Below the pieces are notes generated by a model that was not told the origin of the DNA, searched no databases, and worked only from the letters and a program-made list of their open reading frames with translations. A DNA stretch of 64,000 bases from a virus: positions 1 through 64,000 of IMG/VR virus record IMGVR_UViG_3300046491_000313; one strand, given 5' to 3'. The first letter of the stretch is position 1. Each line of letters opens with the position of its first letter. This document shows positions 1 through 8,240 of this stretch, piece after piece. The translations under genes and the position numbers were made by a program.

Positions 1-1334
1 CCAAACGGAACGTATCGCTGACTTTGTACCGAGAAACTAAACATACGATGTCTTGTTAACTGTGCAAGACAAGCGCGGCTAATTCCTTCGATAGCAAACG
101 TAAAGGTCATGTGTTCAAGCGTCGAAGTATTCCCGCATACAAGCGTTTTTCCATTTCTTCTAACGACTAAAAACCCTGTTGGAACTTGCACACAATACGT
201 TTTCCCTGTGTAATTTATCACTTTTGGTCCTTCTTCGTACCGACTATCTTTGACAAACGGGTACTTATTTCTTTCTTTTTGAATACTAATTCTTCCGTAT
301 CCATCGTTTTTGTGAGGAATGCCATTTATAGATAGTAATAAAGGAAGTTCTCGGATAAGACTTTCAGAAGTCGTACAATAATGTTCTGCTTTATTGGATA
401 CGGTGTAACTTCCATCTGACTTCATTAACCCTTCGAATAAATGTTCGAATTCTTCCCCTTCTAACCGTTCAAGACCATTCAATGTTTTTTCTCCGTTTTC
501 ATCATAAAAGTCGATCGGATTGACAAAATCAATTTCGATATAGAATTTTTTCCTTCCTTCGTATGATTCGATTTCTTTAACTTCTTTTACTCCATCACAT
601 TTAGAAAGTAACTCTAACAGGTAATTTATTTTTCGTTCTCTTTTTAAATGAAATATCATTTTGTTTGTCTTTTTCGAATAACCGTAACCGTCTCCGATAA
701 AAAATCCGATTAGTTGTAGCTGCTCGTTTGTGAAATCGGTTTGTCTTTCCGTTTCTCTTTTATTGGGAACTTTCATTACTCGATATTCTTTGTAGTCAAT
801 ATCTTTCATTAATTTCGTTTCCCATTTTTTTAAATAGCGACTTGGACTTATAAGCATACGATGGAGAGAAGTAACACCGAAACTTACAGATTGGTTTTCG
901 AAATCGTAAATTTCTCCGTTTTCATCGCCTTCGTTTTCGACATAGACATAATCACGAGTAAATCCTGCAAATGTGCCGTCTTTTTCCACCATCGCTACTT
1001 CGTGCTCATTCGTTAACTCTTTGAATAAAACGAACCCTTTGTTTGTCAATACTTCTGTCTTATCGTCATAGCAGTGTTTGCTGTTTACGATAAAACGGAT
1101 TAAACGGTCTGCTTCCGTTCCTTCTTCGCCATCAGTCGCTTTTTGATTGAAATACTTATTCGCTTCTTTACCGATAATTTCAGACGGTTTATTCGGTGAA
1201 TAACACGTACGAATAGCGGTAAGTGAGACACCTTTTCCGTTAATCTTTTCTTTTACAGATTGTTCGATTTCCTTCTGGAATTCGTCTGATAATTGCGTGT
1301 GTGCTAATAATTTAACGTTTAATTCAGTTTTCAT
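1..1334 (-). CDS. thyX: Flavin-dependent thymidylate synthase ThyX with intein, 3' end cut by window
   Basis: The reading frame runs open from an ATG at 1334 to the window edge. ThyX methylates dUMP to dTMP using FAD and methylenetetrahydrofolate. The spliced protein would read ...NSKH then [15 protein letters not shown], followed by the ThyX signature [14 protein letters not shown], where the classical motif is RHRxxSxxxxSxRY. Between H87 and that threonine lies a 315-residue insert with intein motifs. The C-terminus lies outside the window. The gene overlaps the preceding small membrane ORF by 11 nt. It sits with dut, nrdE, nrdF and a dNMP kinase in a dTTP supply set. Identity as ThyX is clear from the signature motif. 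The intein is inferred from motifs. Confidence 0.93.
   Translation of the reverse strand, partial: MKTELNVKLLAHTQLSDEFQKEIEQSVKEKINGKGVSLTAIRTCYSPNKPSEIIGKEANKYFNQKATDGEEGTEADRLIRFIVNSKHCYDDKTEVLTNKGFVLFKELTNEHEVAMVEKDGTFAGFTRDYVYVENEGDENGEIYDFENQSVSFGVTSLHRMLISPSRYLKKWETKLMKDIDYKEYRVMKVPNKRETERQTDFTNEQLQLIGFFIGDGYGYSKKTNKMIFHLKRERKINYLLELLSKCDGVKEVKEIESYEGRKKFYIEIDFVNPIDFYDENGEKTLNGLERLEGEEFEHLFEGLMKSDGSYTVSNKAEHYCTTSESLIRELPLLLSINGIPHKNDGYGRISIQKERNKYPFVKDSRYEEGPKVINYTGKTYCVQVPTGFLVVRRNGKTLVCGNTSTLEHMTFTFAIEGISRACLAQLTRHRMFSFSVQSQRYVPF
129..1073 (-). other. Intein with LAGLIDADG endonuclease domain inside ThyX
   Basis: This is 315 codons inserted in frame within the conserved ThyX segment H-TSTLEH. 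It begins with Cys ([10 protein letters not shown], splicing block A). It has a block B-like TSLH and ends GKTLVCGN before a Thr nucleophile. The penultimate residue is Gly rather than the usual His. Two LAGLIDADG-type motifs, [11 protein letters not shown] and [12 protein letters not shown], keep their acidic residues, so the homing endonuclease may be active. Splicing itself is inferred, not shown. Confidence 0.88.
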
Positions 1335-1560
1335 CGTTTTCTCCTTTTTCTACTCTATCTTTGAGTTTGTGAAGCTCTTTTTTATCTACGCATTTATTCA
1401 TTCGTTTATTATCAATCGAATACGAGACAAACGTACTCTCTTCTTTGCATCTAATGATTTTCCCTCCAGTCGTAAAAAGCGAAACAAGAAGGAAGAACAC
1501 CATAAAAATAGCGAGTGCCATAACGGCGATTGAAAATCCTTCTAGTAACGCTTTTTTCAT
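1324..1560 (-). CDS. Small predicted membrane protein
   Basis: This is a 78-residue protein with one N-terminal hydrophobic segment (about residues 9-32, [18 protein letters not shown]) followed by a charged Lys/Glu-rich tail. It therefore looks like a single-pass membrane protein with an exposed C-terminus. The start has a GGAGG site 8 nt upstream. It overlaps the thyX start by 11 nt, suggesting coupled translation. I do not recognise a family and no function is assigned. Confidence 0.7.
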   Translation of the reverse strand: MKKALLEGFSIAVMALAIFMVFFLLVSLFTTGGKIIRCKEESTFVSYSIDNKRMNKCVDKKELHKLKDRVEKGENDEN

Positions 1561-1561
1561 A

Positions 1562-1684
1562 TTAAAGACCTCCTAGCAATAAAACAAGAACATGAATAAC
1601 TCCCCAAAAGTATATATTCCAGAAAAGTACTTCTAGAAAAAACCAGCCAAATACTTTAAGCGTGTTCGACCAATTGGTTTTCAT
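1562..1684 (-). CDS. 40-residue predicted membrane peptide
   Basis: This short ORF starts at an ATG that shares a base with the dut stop codon (TAATG) and ends just before the next gene. The product begins MKTNWSNTLK and is then almost entirely hydrophobic and aromatic (WFFLEVLFWNIYFWGVI), consistent with a transmembrane segment. The tight coupling to dut and to the following gene supports it being real. Function is unknown. Confidence 0.6.
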   Translation of the reverse strand: MKTNWSNTLKVFGWFFLEVLFWNIYFWGVIHVLVLLLGGL

Positions 1685-2112
1685 TACTTCACACCTGTAC
1701 TTCCAAAACCGTTATCTCCTCGTTCTGTTTCGTCTAACTCGTTTACTTCGAAAAGATCCGCTCTTACAATAGGCGCGATTACTGCCTGAGCAATACGTTC
1801 TCCTTTTGTGACGATCCAAGGTTTGTCATTATGGTTATAGAGGATCACGCCAACTTCCCCTCGGTATGCTTCGTCTATGGTGCCAAAATGCGCTTGCAGC
1901 CCTTTCGTCCCTAATCCGCTTCGTGAACGAACTTGAATCTCGTGGTCTTTCGGGATATTAAATGCTAAACCCGTTTTCACTAACGAATAAGAATGTGCTT
2001 CGATTACAACATTTTCTACGCTTGATAAATCAAAACCACTATCTGAGGGGTGAGCATATTTCGGAATAACTGCCTCGGGGTTTACTTTTTTAACGCCTAA
2101 TTTTACGGACAT
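1684..2112 (-). CDS. dut: dUTP diphosphatase (trimeric dUTPase)
   Basis: The enzyme hydrolyses dUTP to dUMP and pyrophosphate, keeping uracil out of DNA and feeding thymidylate synthesis. All five motifs are visible in order: SDSGFDL (about 23-29), RSRSGL (about 62), GTIDEAYRGEVG (about 77, with the catalytic Asp), GERIAQ (about 103) and the C-terminal RGDNGFGSTG. The 142-residue length is normal for the trimeric family. It lies two small genes from thyX, which uses its product. Confidence 0.96.
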   Translation of the reverse strand: MSVKLGVKKVNPEAVIPKYAHPSDSGFDLSSVENVVIEAHSYSLVKTGLAFNIPKDHEIQVRSRSGLGTKGLQAHFGTIDEAYRGEVGVILYNHNDKPWIVTKGERIAQAVIAPIVRADLFEVNELDETERGDNGFGSTGVK

Positions 2113-2123
2113 GTAAGTTCCTC

Positions 2124-2486
2124 CTAATAAATATTTTGTATATAACGCTTAACGAGTGCGATATTCTTTAAATACGTATCTATATCGTGATGTTTAAACC
2201 ATTCGATAAATGTCTTACCTTCTAGAGCGGCGTGTACTCTGATAATCGCCATTTCTAAAGTAAGATTTTCGTCTTCTTCCATAGCGTCTTCGATTAATTC
2301 TTCTAATATCGGTTCAAGCGTTAGATTCATTTCTTCCATATTAAGATGGTCGATTAACGTTTTTCCTTCTCGTTCCCAACCGTTATTTTGAAAGAATACT
2401 TCGCCTGTGCTGCAGTTAATATACATATCGCCTTTTTCAGCGAAAACCATCTTTACTCTATCTTTCGGGTAAAAGTAAAAGTTCAT
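2124..2486 (-). CDS. Hypothetical phage protein, acidic
   Basis: This is a 120-residue acidic protein with no signal peptide or membrane segment and no motif I recognise. It contains a Glu/Leu-rich central helix (EELIEDAMEEDENLTLEMAI). It overlaps the next upstream gene by 4 nt and lies 11 nt before dut, so it belongs to the same operon. Function is unknown. Confidence 0.75.
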   Translation of the reverse strand: MNFYFYPKDRVKMVFAEKGDMYINCSTGEVFFQNNGWEREGKTLIDHLNMEEMNLTLEPILEELIEDAMEEDENLTLEMAIIRVHAALEGKTFIEWFKHHDIDTYLKNIALVKRYIQNIY

Positions 2487-2734
2487 CGAATACTTCCTCC
2501 GTTTTCTAACGTTTCAATAAGCGAAAGTATGTTCGTATCATTGCTTCGTTTCGCCCATAGTTTTAATTCGTTAAAATACTTAATTTTTTCTAACTCGAAA
2601 TTCATTAAGAAGGCGTCTTTTGTTCGTAGTGCTCCGTAATGGACTTCTTCGATTGCTTTACGTGATTTCTCCGAAAGATGTATGTTTTCATTCGTTTGGA
2701 TATAGTAGATTGCGTCGTGTACTGATCGATCCAT
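2483..2734 (-). CDS. Hypothetical phage protein
   Basis: This is an 83-residue, mostly helical soluble protein with a GGAG site before its ATG. Its start overlaps the 3' end of the upstream gene by 47 nt in another frame, which is long but credible in this compact operon. A plus-strand ORF over the same DNA lacks a ribosome site and is rejected. Function is unknown. Confidence 0.7.
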   Translation of the reverse strand: MDRSVHDAIYYIQTNENIHLSEKSRKAIEEVHYGALRTKDAFLMNFELEKIKYFNELKLWAKRSNDTNILSLIETLENGGSIR

Positions 2735-2966
2735 TTTCCCATCTCCTTTTCGAAATAACTTCGTTATAAATTCGATTTAATTCAGCCATTTGTTCGATAG
2801 GTGTCTCGGGAGCTTTGTAGTTTACGTGCATCTTTTCGATTGGCGGATTTCTAAAATCGTTATTCGGAATACCTAGCGCTTGTTTTATTTCTCGTTTCAT
2901 TTCTTCGCTCGCCGCTTTATAAAACTTTTCGTATTCTTCTGCGATTATTTCTTGTATTCCTTTCAT
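2688..2966 (-). CDS. Hypothetical phage protein
   Basis: This is a 92-residue charged protein rich in Glu, Lys and Arg, predicted helical and cytoplasmic. It starts 2 nt after the upstream gene stops and overlaps the downstream gene, so it is co-transcribed with phoH and dut. No family is recognised. Confidence 0.72.
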   Translation of the reverse strand: MKGIQEIIAEEYEKFYKAASEEMKREIKQALGIPNNDFRNPPIEKMHVNYKAPETPIEQMAELNRIYNEVISKRRWENGSISTRRNLLYPNE

Positions 2967-2968
2967 CG

Positions 2969-3196
2969 CTACACCTCGAAAACGTTATGCGTTGATAAAA
3001 CGTAAAGAGTGTTCGGTGGAGCTATTGGATCAAACTTAATAGGAAGACCTTTATACGTAAGTACGTTACCTTCAGCGACACGTAACTTTTTCCGTAATTC
3101 TAAAAATAAACCGTAATGACACATGATTTCCGTAGCAGTACCATTCATATTAGTGATCATCATATCTAACGCAATTTCAACTTCTTCAATCGTCAT
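2969..3196 (-). CDS. Hypothetical phage protein
   Basis: This is a 75-residue soluble protein (begins MTIEEVEIALDMM) with a ribosome site GAGGTG before the ATG. It follows phoH after a UUCG-capped hairpin. No motif is recognised and no function is assigned. Confidence 0.72.
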   Translation of the reverse strand: MTIEEVEIALDMMITNMNGTATEIMCHYGLFLELRKKLRVAEGNVLTYKGLPIKFDPIAPPNTLYVLSTHNVFEV

Positions 3197-3218
3197 TTCT
3201 TCACCTCATTAAAAGGAG

Positions 3219-3236
3219 TAGGAGCCGAAGCTCCCT
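3219..3236 (-). terminator. UUCG-tetraloop hairpin after phoH
   Basis: On the minus strand GGAGC-TTCG-GCTCC forms a stable hairpin followed by TACTCCTTTT. It resembles hairpins at 6288, 10142 and 17190. It may be a weak terminator or an RNA-stability/processing element. Confidence 0.5.
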
Positions 3237-3973
3237 TATTTAGAACCTTCTTTTTCTTCACGTAATCGTTTAATCGTATCGATCACATTATCGCTGTGAT
3301 TACTGAACCAACCACGGTAATTAGTTAAAAGCTTATGATACGTGACGTTTGTACCTTTGAAATGTTCCATATATACTTCGAATGGCGTTAATCCGCTGTA
3401 TAACTTTAGCTTTTTGTTATCGATTTGACGTAAAGAACCCGTTGTAACGATTTTACAATTATCTTTTGCACGCGTATAAACGGCTTGCAATTCTTCGAGG
3501 TCAAATGATTGTGCTTCATCGATTACAATAAAAGCGTTATCCCATGTAATCCCTCGAGTAAATGCCGTTGTTAAGCAGATGATTTTCGGTTGTTGCTTCG
3601 TAATAGGATTGAAAACGGAATATTTTTCGTAATAACCTGGTTGAACGTTTTCTAATGCTTCAATAGCAGGAGCGAAATAAGGAGCAGACTTTTCGTCCAT
3701 ATCGCCTGGAAGAAATCCTTGATCACGAATACTTACAGCATTACGGATATAAATGATTTTGTCATACGTTCCTTTTTCAACTTCGTAAGCTCCGCACATA
3801 AGTGCAACACTGGTCTTGCCCGTACCCGCTGCCGCCTCACAGAAAACGGCTTGTACGATATCAGTCGGAGCAAATAACGATTGAGTGTAAGCGTACTGGT
3901 GATTATCAGCTAATACATTAAACCCTTTTTCAGCTAACCATTTATATCTCATTTCTCCCATACCTTTTCCCAT
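3236..3973 (-). CDS. phoH: PhoH-family ATPase
   Basis: This is a P-loop NTPase of the PhoH family, common in phages and often near nucleotide-metabolism genes; its exact role is unsettled. It has Walker A AAAGTGKTS (about residues 47-55) and Walker B AFIVIDEAQ (about residue 150). An arginine-rich C-terminus and the 245-residue length fit the short phage form. The ATG has an AAGGAG site 8 nt upstream. A small basic ORF precedes it. Confidence 0.88.
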   Translation of the reverse strand: MGKGMGEMRYKWLAEKGFNVLADNHQYAYTQSLFAPTDIVQAVFCEAAAGTGKTSVALMCGAYEVEKGTYDKIIYIRNAVSIRDQGFLPGDMDEKSAPYFAPAIEALENVQPGYYEKYSVFNPITKQQPKIICLTTAFTRGITWDNAFIVIDEAQSFDLEELQAVYTRAKDNCKIVTTGSLRQIDNKKLKLYSGLTPFEVYMEHFKGTNVTYHKLLTNYRGWFSNHSDNVIDTIKRLREEKEGSK

Positions 3974-4003
3974 TTCAATCTCTCCTTAAAGTTAGTAAAC
4001 TAC

Positions 4004-4174
4004 TTAAATTTGACCTTTTTCAATTAATTTACGAATAGACTTACGAATAACTTTACGAGCGAATTTCCCTTTGTACTTGCTTTTCGCCATCATTTGCTTT
4101 GTGTAATATTGATATTTTGCGTGTTTCTCCTGTGCTTTCGTTGGACCTACGTAGAATTTTTCTTCTGGAATCAT
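4004..4174 (-). CDS. 56-residue basic hypothetical protein
   Basis: The ORF starts at an ATG preceded by a strong GAGGAGGAAAT site and ends 31 nt before phoH. The product is very Lys/Arg-rich (KYKGKFARKVIRKSIRKLIEK), suggesting nucleic-acid binding or association with ribosomes, but no family is recognised. Confidence 0.7.
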   Translation of the reverse strand: MIPEEKFYVGPTKAQEKHAKYQYYTKQMMAKSKYKGKFARKVIRKSIRKLIEKGQI

Positions 4175-4187
4175 GTTAATTTCCTCC

Positions 4188-4805
4188 TCAAATAAATTCG
4201 AATCTAATTTTTTTAGTGGAGAAGCCTGCGTTATTAGCTAAATAAGAAACGTTTCTTCTTTCGATTCCGTAATGCCTCGCCGCTTCCGCTACACTTTCAA
4301 AAAACAATTCGCTACCATCTTCAGAAATTGATTTTACTTTCTTTTTTCTTTTTTTGTTGTTTTCGATAGCGCTTATCCTTGTGTTTTCTTCTCTTTCGAT
4401 AATACGTAAATTCCCTTCTTCATAATGCTTCTTAACGTCAATGCGATCAACAGAAGGGGTAAGACCTTTTTTGATAAATTCAGCAATTTCTTCATAAAAG
4501 TTTGTTTCTAAAAATTCTTTAACTTCTTTTCGATTAGTCCCAATTAAACATTTTATACCTTTCTCAAAATAAGCAGGATAAGACTTTTCAGCTACTTTAG
4601 GGTTTGTTCTACCTAAAATGTTATTTGCCATTCTATCAATACAGTGATTAATAGGGTCATTTTCTTTACTTTTTCTATAACGCTGTCTCTCTGACTCGTT
4701 ATAACAATCGATACATCTAGCTCTCCTACCATCTACTTTATTTTGAGTGTTTTTATGGAAATCTGTAAGGGGTTTTTCAACCCCGCATTTACTACAAGTT
4801 TTCAT
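4188..4805 (-). CDS. Free-standing HNH homing endonuclease
   Basis: This 205-residue protein starts with a four-Cys zinc-binding element (CSKCG...CIDCY). It carries an HNH-type core, SVDRIDVKKHYEEGNLRIIE, and ends with a NUMOD1-like helix-turn-helix (SVAEAARHYGIERRNVSYL). Together these are typical of phage group I intron or free-standing homing endonucleases. It is inserted between phoH and nrdF, not inside an intron that I can see. It has its own sigma-A-type promoter at 4825-4852, unlike its operon neighbours. It probably cuts in or near the nrd genes, which is an inference. Confidence 0.85.
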   Translation of the reverse strand: MKTCSKCGVEKPLTDFHKNTQNKVDGRRARCIDCYNESERQRYRKSKENDPINHCIDRMANNILGRTNPKVAEKSYPAYFEKGIKCLIGTNRKEVKEFLETNFYEEIAEFIKKGLTPSVDRIDVKKHYEEGNLRIIEREENTRISAIENNKKRKKKVKSISEDGSELFFESVAEAARHYGIERRNVSYLANNAGFSTKKIRFEFI

Positions 4806-4824
4806 TTAACATCACCTCTTCTAA

Positions 4825-4852
4825 ATGATAAAAGGTAATACACTTTTGTCAA
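4825..4852 (-). promoter_or_regulatory. Sigma-A-like promoter of the HNH gene
   Basis: TTGACA and TATCAT are separated by 16 bp on the minus strand, directly upstream of the HNH start and in the 55 bp gap after nrdF. The -35 and spacer class match the early promoters elsewhere in the window. Confidence 0.65.
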
Positions 4853-4859
4853 CAATTTA

Positions 4860-5897
4860 TTACAAGTCATCAAAACCATTGTCGTCTGAAATTTTCGCAT
4901 AAGAGCGAGGTTTTGTTTCGAAGAAGTCAGCTTTACTTTCGTTAACATCTTCGTAATACTTAATCCAAGGAATCGGATTTTTTTCGATACGATCAAACGG
5001 CTTTTCGACACCTAATTGGCTAGCTCGTTGATTTGCACGGAACTTTACGTATTCTGAAACGTCATTGATGTTTATACCATCGAATTTATTTCCGATAATA
5101 TGTTCGCTCCACTTAATCTCAAGTTCAGCACCTCGTTTAATCGTTTCTGTTACCCATTTCATATTTTCAGGCGTGTTAAGTTCAGGGTAATCTTCGAGTA
5201 ATGCTTGAAACGTTTGAACGAATAAGTTAACGTGAATTAACTCATCTTTATTAATGTAATTAATCATCTGGCTTGTTCCAGACATTTTTCCATTTCGAGC
5301 AAGGTTGTAGAAAAATGCGAATCCTGCGTAAAAAAAGAGCCCTTCGAGAAGTACGTCATATACGATTGCTTTCATGAACGTTTCAGGCGTCTTATTATTC
5401 GTGAACTCTTCGTATCCTTCAGCGATGAAATCGTTTCGCTCTCGGATAACAGGATCATGCTTCCAAAATTCGAACACTTGTTCTTGTTTGTGTTTCGGTA
5501 CAAGCGATGATAATACGTAAGAATAACTTTGATTGTGAACGACTTCTTGGAATGCAAGAATCGCCATTAATGCATTAAGCGAACTATCTGTTAAAAACTC
5601 GCTTACTTGCGTAGAGAAATCGGTTTGGATACTGTCAAGGAACGCTAGTAATCCGATTATCTTTAAAAACGTGTCTTGCTCGTCTTCGGATAATTCGTTC
5701 CATTGCTTGATGTCATTCGACATGTTGATCTCACTCGGAATCCAAAAATTCGCTAACATCGATTTATACATCGGATAACTCCATTGAAATCGAACATCGT
5801 CCCAGTTAAGAACGTTCGAGCTTTCTCCGTTTACAATTTTCGTAGATTTATTAGGCGCTGTGACATCATACAGTTTACGCTTGTTTAATTCAGTCAT
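4860..5897 (-). CDS. nrdF: Ribonucleotide reductase class I beta (radical) subunit
   Basis: The protein holds the metal cofactor and radical used by the alpha subunit to make dNDPs. Expected ligands are in place: D88 (LLAFLDSIQ), E118 and H121 (FQEVVHNQSY), E185 (LLEG), E219 and H222 (KDELIHVN). Y125 is at the radical position. The 345-residue length is normal. It lies downstream of nrdE with one small gene between, and its start overlaps that gene's stop (TAATG). No intron is seen in this gene. Confidence 0.95.
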   Translation of the reverse strand: MTELNKRKLYDVTAPNKSTKIVNGESSNVLNWDDVRFQWSYPMYKSMLANFWIPSEINMSNDIKQWNELSEDEQDTFLKIIGLLAFLDSIQTDFSTQVSEFLTDSSLNALMAILAFQEVVHNQSYSYVLSSLVPKHKQEQVFEFWKHDPVIRERNDFIAEGYEEFTNNKTPETFMKAIVYDVLLEGLFFYAGFAFFYNLARNGKMSGTSQMINYINKDELIHVNLFVQTFQALLEDYPELNTPENMKWVTETIKRGAELEIKWSEHIIGNKFDGININDVSEYVKFRANQRASQLGVEKPFDRIEKNPIPWIKYYEDVNESKADFFETKPRSYAKISDDNGFDDL

Positions 5898-6262
5898 TAT
5901 TCGTTTCCTCCGTTTTCATCTGTTCCCCAAATATAAAAGTCTCCGTCTTCTTTAAAAATGACGTCTCCTTTTTTCGGTGGATCCATCAACATTCTTATAC
6001 GATCTTTCTTTTCGTGAAGCCAGCGTTGGTTTGTTTGTACGAGCCACATTCCGTTTGGTGTTTCTAGCGTAACGAAAGGACTTGTATCGTGGACGGAAAG
6101 TTCAACGCCATCTACAACGTATTTAAACGGATACTTTTTTATAAAGGTTTCTTCTTCTATTTCGTTTGTATATTCTATTTCCGCTTCAATCGATGAAACA
6201 TTCGCTAATAACTTACCATTAGCGTAAACGTGCATTTTTGTTCCGTTTACTTCCATAACCAT
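5897..6262 (-). CDS. Hypothetical protein between nrdE and nrdF
   Basis: This 121-residue soluble protein begins MVMEVNGTKMHVYANGK. I chose this start because AAGGAG lies 10 nt upstream; a longer frame would run back into nrdE. It contains beta-rich and aromatic stretches (GMWLVQTNQRWLHEKKDR). Its position between the two reductase subunits suggests a nucleotide-metabolism accessory, for example a NrdI or glutaredoxin stand-in, but no redox CxxC is present and I assign no function. Confidence 0.72.
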   Translation of the reverse strand: MVMEVNGTKMHVYANGKLLANVSSIEAEIEYTNEIEEETFIKKYPFKYVVDGVELSVHDTSPFVTLETPNGMWLVQTNQRWLHEKKDRIRMLMDPPKKGDVIFKEDGDFYIWGTDENGGNE

Positions 6263-6287
6263 ATTCGACCACTCCTTATTTAGTATG

Positions 6288-6308
6288 TAGAGGAGCCGAA
6301 GCCCCTCG
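6288..6308 (-). terminator. UUCG hairpin after nrdE
   Basis: AGGGGC-TTCG-GCTCCT forms a hairpin immediately downstream of the nrdE stop codon. It has no strong U-run, so it could be an RNA-stability element rather than a full terminator. Confidence 0.5.
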
Positions 6309-6312
6309 TTTA

Positions 6313-7227
6313 TTAACTTGCACAACTCTCACATTCATCGATGACTACCGCAGTAGAACGAACATAATAGGTCGTTTTCAGGCGGTTTTTCCACGCTGCA
6401 AGGTGTAAGTCGAGTAAATCTTTCGCTTTAATATCGTTTTTCACGTAAATATTAAATGATTGCGATTGATCGACATGTCGTTGTCTTGCTGCGTTTTGCT
6501 TAATCGACCAGTGTTGATCGACTTCATACGCATTTTTGTAAAACCAAAATGTTTTCGCTGAAAGATGAGGTGCAGTGACTGGGATCTTAAAATCTTTCTT
6601 TTCTTCCGTGTACTGACGCTTGAATACAGGATCGATTGAAGCAGAACCGCCCGTCAGAATACTCGTACTTGCATTTGGCGCCACGGCAATTAAATAGCCA
6701 TTACGAATACCGTTTTCTGCAATTTCTTTCGAAAGGTTAGCCCATTTTTCGTCAGCATATCCTCTTCGTTCGAAATACTTGCCTGTTTGCCATTCAGAAC
6801 CTTCAAACATCGGGAACGATCCTTTTTCTTTCGCTAGATTCATTGAAGCTTGAATCGTTAAGAATGCGATACGTTCGTATAGTTTGTCAGCATATTCGAC
6901 AGCTTCTTCGCTTTCCCATTTAATACCTTTAACTGCAAGAAGTTCATGCCAACTAAACGTACCTAAACCAACAGCGCGGTATTTCTGATTCGTTAATTGC
7001 GCTTGTAATACTTCAATCGTATTTAGTCCGATTACATTGTCGAGCATTCTCACTTGAATCGGAATTAAACGATCTAACACATCTTCCTGACCTACTGCTC
7101 GTCCTAGGTGAACCGAAGATAGATTACATACGACGAAATCTCCTGGGTTTTTCGTGATAACGATTTTACCATCTTCCGTCTTCTCTTCGATAACCGTTGT
7201 AGCGGACATATTTTGTAAAATTTCGCT
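6313..7227 (-). CDS. nrdE: nrdE exon 4: ribonucleotide reductase alpha, C-terminal part
   Basis: This exon encodes residues 453-756 of the spliced alpha subunit. It starts with SEILQNMS, directly after the catalytic Cys at the end of exon 3. It contains the second active-site Cys (FVVCNLSSVHLG), the phosphate-binding region PNASTSILTGGSASIDP and the C-terminal redox pair CESC (C751, C754). An ATG three bases upstream is the end of the intron and not a true start. Confidence 0.93.
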   Translation of the reverse strand, partial: SEILQNMSATTVIEEKTEDGKIVITKNPGDFVVCNLSSVHLGRAVGQEDVLDRLIPIQVRMLDNVIGLNTIEVLQAQLTNQKYRAVGLGTFSWHELLAVKGIKWESEEAVEYADKLYERIAFLTIQASMNLAKEKGSFPMFEGSEWQTGKYFERRGYADEKWANLSKEIAENGIRNGYLIAVAPNASTSILTGGSASIDPVFKRQYTEEKKDFKIPVTAPHLSAKTFWFYKNAYEVDQHWSIKQNAARQRHVDQSQSFNIYVKNDIKAKDLLDLHLAAWKNRLKTTYYVRSTAVVIDECESCAS

Positions 7228-8240
7228 CATTTGTGTTCAACGAGATTCGCTACTTCTCGCCCGACTGCTATTAGCAATCCGCTGTATATCACTATACAGA
7301 TCAGACTATATCACGTTCTCATTGAGAACCCTACCGTTTCGGAACGCTTGTCCCTACTCTCTTTCGAGATAGTCGTTGCACGTTTTTCTTTGCTAGAAAT
7401 CGTAATTTTTCGATACATGTAACCATGTATTTTTATATTTTATACTCTCTACTAAACCCGTGTCCTTTAGATTTAGCAAGCGTGTTATCTCGATATTAGA
7501 TTTTCTTTTCTCTAACAACCTACATACACTTTCCACTAACTCTACTGAGTAAATGGAATTAGGGTGTTCTTCTCCAATTTTAAATAGGTTGTTCTTAATA
7601 GCGTGATCAATATTTTCTTGATGACTGACCCACTCTAAGTTAAGAAAACTATTGTCTTTTTTGTTGCCGTTTAAGTGATTTACCTGTAACTTTTCAGAAT
7701 CCGCTATAGGATCGAAAGCCAGTAATACAAGGCGATGTACCAGATATTTTTTCTCTGTTTCACCGTAAAGAGTTACAGTACTGTATCCGTGATTATTAAC
7801 ATAAGGCTTTAATAGCGTATTCGTTTTCGTATTAATTACTCTTCCTTTGTTACTCACTGAGTAGTCACCGTAAGATAAAGGTAAACTTACCAACTGTTCA
7901 TCTTCCATAGGTTCAAAGTTCAATTTCTTGCGTTTTAAACCGAGTTTTTTAAGCTCAGTTGCTACTTTCGCGGATCCAACACCGAATTTTTCTGCTAATT
8001 CTTTATTAGTCATGGTTTGAAAATTATCTTTAAGAAAAACTAAGTCAATAGGTTTTCTTTCCTTCCTTTTGTGCATTTTATCACCTCCTTATTTTAGTAG
8101 GACACTAGCAAAGAAACTTCGCTCAAGATTGTCTTTTTCATTATAATGTATTTTAGATACTTTATTAAAAATAAAAAAGATTTTCCTTGAATTAGATAGG
8201 TTATTCGATACGGATCGCTCCGTAAAGGTGCTAGCATTTA
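7228..8240 (-). ncRNA. Group I intron 3 in nrdE, carrying an HNH endonuclease gene
   Basis: The 1013 nt intron interrupts the codons for NLC and SEI. The 5' exon ends in TGT and pairs with a GCAC guide in the intron (P1, U-G at the splice site). The intron ends in G (AATG). The core shows the P7 pair: AACGACTATCTC (near 7370) and GATATAGTCT (7303-7312). The P4-P5 strand GAAAATCTTTTTT...AAAGACAA is shared with the other introns. The endonuclease ORF sits in a peripheral loop between P5 and P7. It interrupts the gene right at the radical-bearing Cys. Confidence 0.88.
7393..8076 (-). CDS. Intron-encoded HNH homing endonuclease
   Basis: This is a 227-residue protein. An N-terminal helix-turn-helix (MTNKELAEKFGVGSAKVATE) precedes a NUMOD4-type DNA-binding region (YSVSNKGRVINTKTNTLLKP). 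An HNH core follows (VHRLVLLAF...VNHLNGNKKDNSFLNLEWV) with its His and Asn residues kept. It has its own strong ribosome site (AAGGAGGTGATAAA). It lies entirely inside intron 3 of nrdE, so it is expected to spread that intron into intron-less alleles. The frame is intact. Confidence 0.92.
   Translation of the reverse strand: MHKRKERKPIDLVFLKDNFQTMTNKELAEKFGVGSAKVATELKKLGLKRKKLNFEPMEDEQLVSLPLSYGDYSVSNKGRVINTKTNTLLKPYVNNHGYSTVTLYGETEKKYLVHRLVLLAFDPIADSEKLQVNHLNGNKKDNSFLNLEWVSHQENIDHAIKNNLFKIGEEHPNSIYSVELVESVCRLLEKRKSNIEITRLLNLKDTGLVESIKYKNTWLHVSKNYDF

Noticed and set aside
1297-1533. Plus-strand ORF opposite thyX and its upstream gene
   Set aside because: It has no ribosome site and lies over a minus-strand gene with clear translational coupling.
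4188-4805. HNH gene as part of an intron
   Set aside because: nrdF and the preceding small gene are both complete, and I see no P7-type strands around it, so it is free-standing.
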